Shown: positions 57,517 through 57,753 of the stretch, in pieces
How positions within the stretch are numbered: the first letter of the stretch is position 1
How the letters are laid out: each line of letters opens with the position of its first letter
Source: Prevotellaceae bacterium UBA4361
GTDB taxonomy: Bacteria > Bacteroidota > Bacteroidia > Bacteroidales > Bacteroidaceae
Length of the DNA: 57,753 bases
Reading direction: 5' to 3'
NCBI GenBank assembly: GCA_002393575.1
Contig: DGSN01000012.1
Span: 1 to 57,753, forward strand
Position numbers and translations under genes: made by a program
Notes under the pieces: generated by a model
What the model was told of the DNA's origin: nothing
Database searches by the model: none
The model's input: the letters and a program-made list of their open reading frames with translations, nothing else

Positions 57517-57712
57517 GTTTCATGATTGAAGAAAGGGAAAGAAGAAATATGAACTTAGAAACGTGTTTCAAGGTGTTGTTCATCGCGAAGTCAAAACGGG
57601 ATTTGGTTCTTATGTATTGAAAACAGATACATTGATGCAGTCAACAAGGTTAATCTTTGAAAAGAAAAGTAAGTTTGACACAGCTTTTGAAGGAAAAGCC
57701 GTAGAAAATTTG

Positions 57713-57720
57713 TACTTTTG
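57713..57720 (+). promoter_or_regulatory. -7 box TACTTTTG near the right edge
   Basis: Fits TAnnTTTG and is followed 21 bp later by an ATG at 57742. Nothing else is recognised in 57590-57712. Confidence 0.5.
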
Positions 57721-57741
57721 CAGCCAGATAAATCAGTTACT

Positions 57742-57753
57742 ATGTTTGCACTG
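57742..57753 (+). CDS. Start of a gene cut by the window edge
   Basis: ATG with codons M-F-A-L, placed 21 bp after a good promoter box. Too little is visible to identify it. Confidence 0.35.

Noticed and set aside
1..57753. tRNA, rRNA or riboswitch genes
   Set aside because: No cloverleaf with a T-loop GTTCGANTC pattern, rRNA signature or known aptamer core was found in the intergenic regions on reading both strands.

Overview
The window reads as chromosomal DNA of a Bacteroidales bacterium, most like Prevotella and its relatives. The basis is a SusC/SusD pair, Bacteroidetes-type promoters (-7 box TAnnTTTG) in front of many genes, an N-succinylornithine carbamoyltransferase of the Bacteroides fragilis type, type IX-like C-terminal sorting tails, dockerin-bearing secreted proteins and an almost complete lack of Shine-Dalgarno sequences. 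No transposase, phage gene, rRNA, tRNA or CRISPR array was seen.

Layout. 0-6 kb: secreted metzincin-type protease, a DUF4236 membrane protein with a C-terminal FtsK-gamma-like domain, and a GH31 glycosidase cut short at its 3' end. 6.3-6.85 kb: AT-rich non-coding block with about ten DnaA-box-like 9-mers and a long inverted repeat, the best candidate for a replication origin. 6.9-9.3 kb: two-gene operon of a phosphatase/ADP-ribosylglycohydrolase fusion and a small protein with a possible His/Cys dyad. 9.6-13.3 kb: two paralogous secreted proteins, a Fic protein with an operator-like palindrome, and a small orphan antitoxin-like gene. 13.4-19.6 kb: SulP transporter, M16 peptidase, argF', deaD. 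20-26 kb: two CotH-family surface proteins and a small outer-membrane protein. 26-31.4 kb: a decayed leucine-rich-repeat/dockerin gene, an esterase, a periplasmic CMD/cupin pair and an AbiE-like toxin-antitoxin pair. 31.4-39.6 kb: a carbohydrate locus (susC, susD, GH127 beta-L-arabinofuranosidase). 40-42.3 kb: coupled operon of lipoprotein, ECF sigma factor and single-pass membrane protein. 43-57 kb: HhH outer-membrane protein, polA, prenyl synthase, a PurF paralogue, deoC, dtd, uvrC, apt and mnmG. Two parS sequences matching the B. subtilis consensus lie beside apt and a near-match lies at 29.7 kb, which agrees with an origin-proximal location.

The most unusual content is between the genes. 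(1) Five intergenic copies of an element made of four or five 10-bp interrupted palindromes (CGAR-CC/GG-YTCG) spaced at exactly 22 bp, with shared flanks and arm changes that keep the palindrome. (2) About ten arrays of degenerate 7-bp units, several built as long inverted repeats around a GCCATCC/GGATGGC core. The unit differs from locus to locus, but the two arms of one locus match each other. One such array supplies the start codon and signal peptide of a CotH protein, one lies in frame inside the M16 peptidase, and one sits exactly where the GH31 gene stops. (3) Two copies of a roughly 200-bp long-palindrome element. I regard (1) and (2) as the best candidates for something undescribed. 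Their function is not shown by the sequence.
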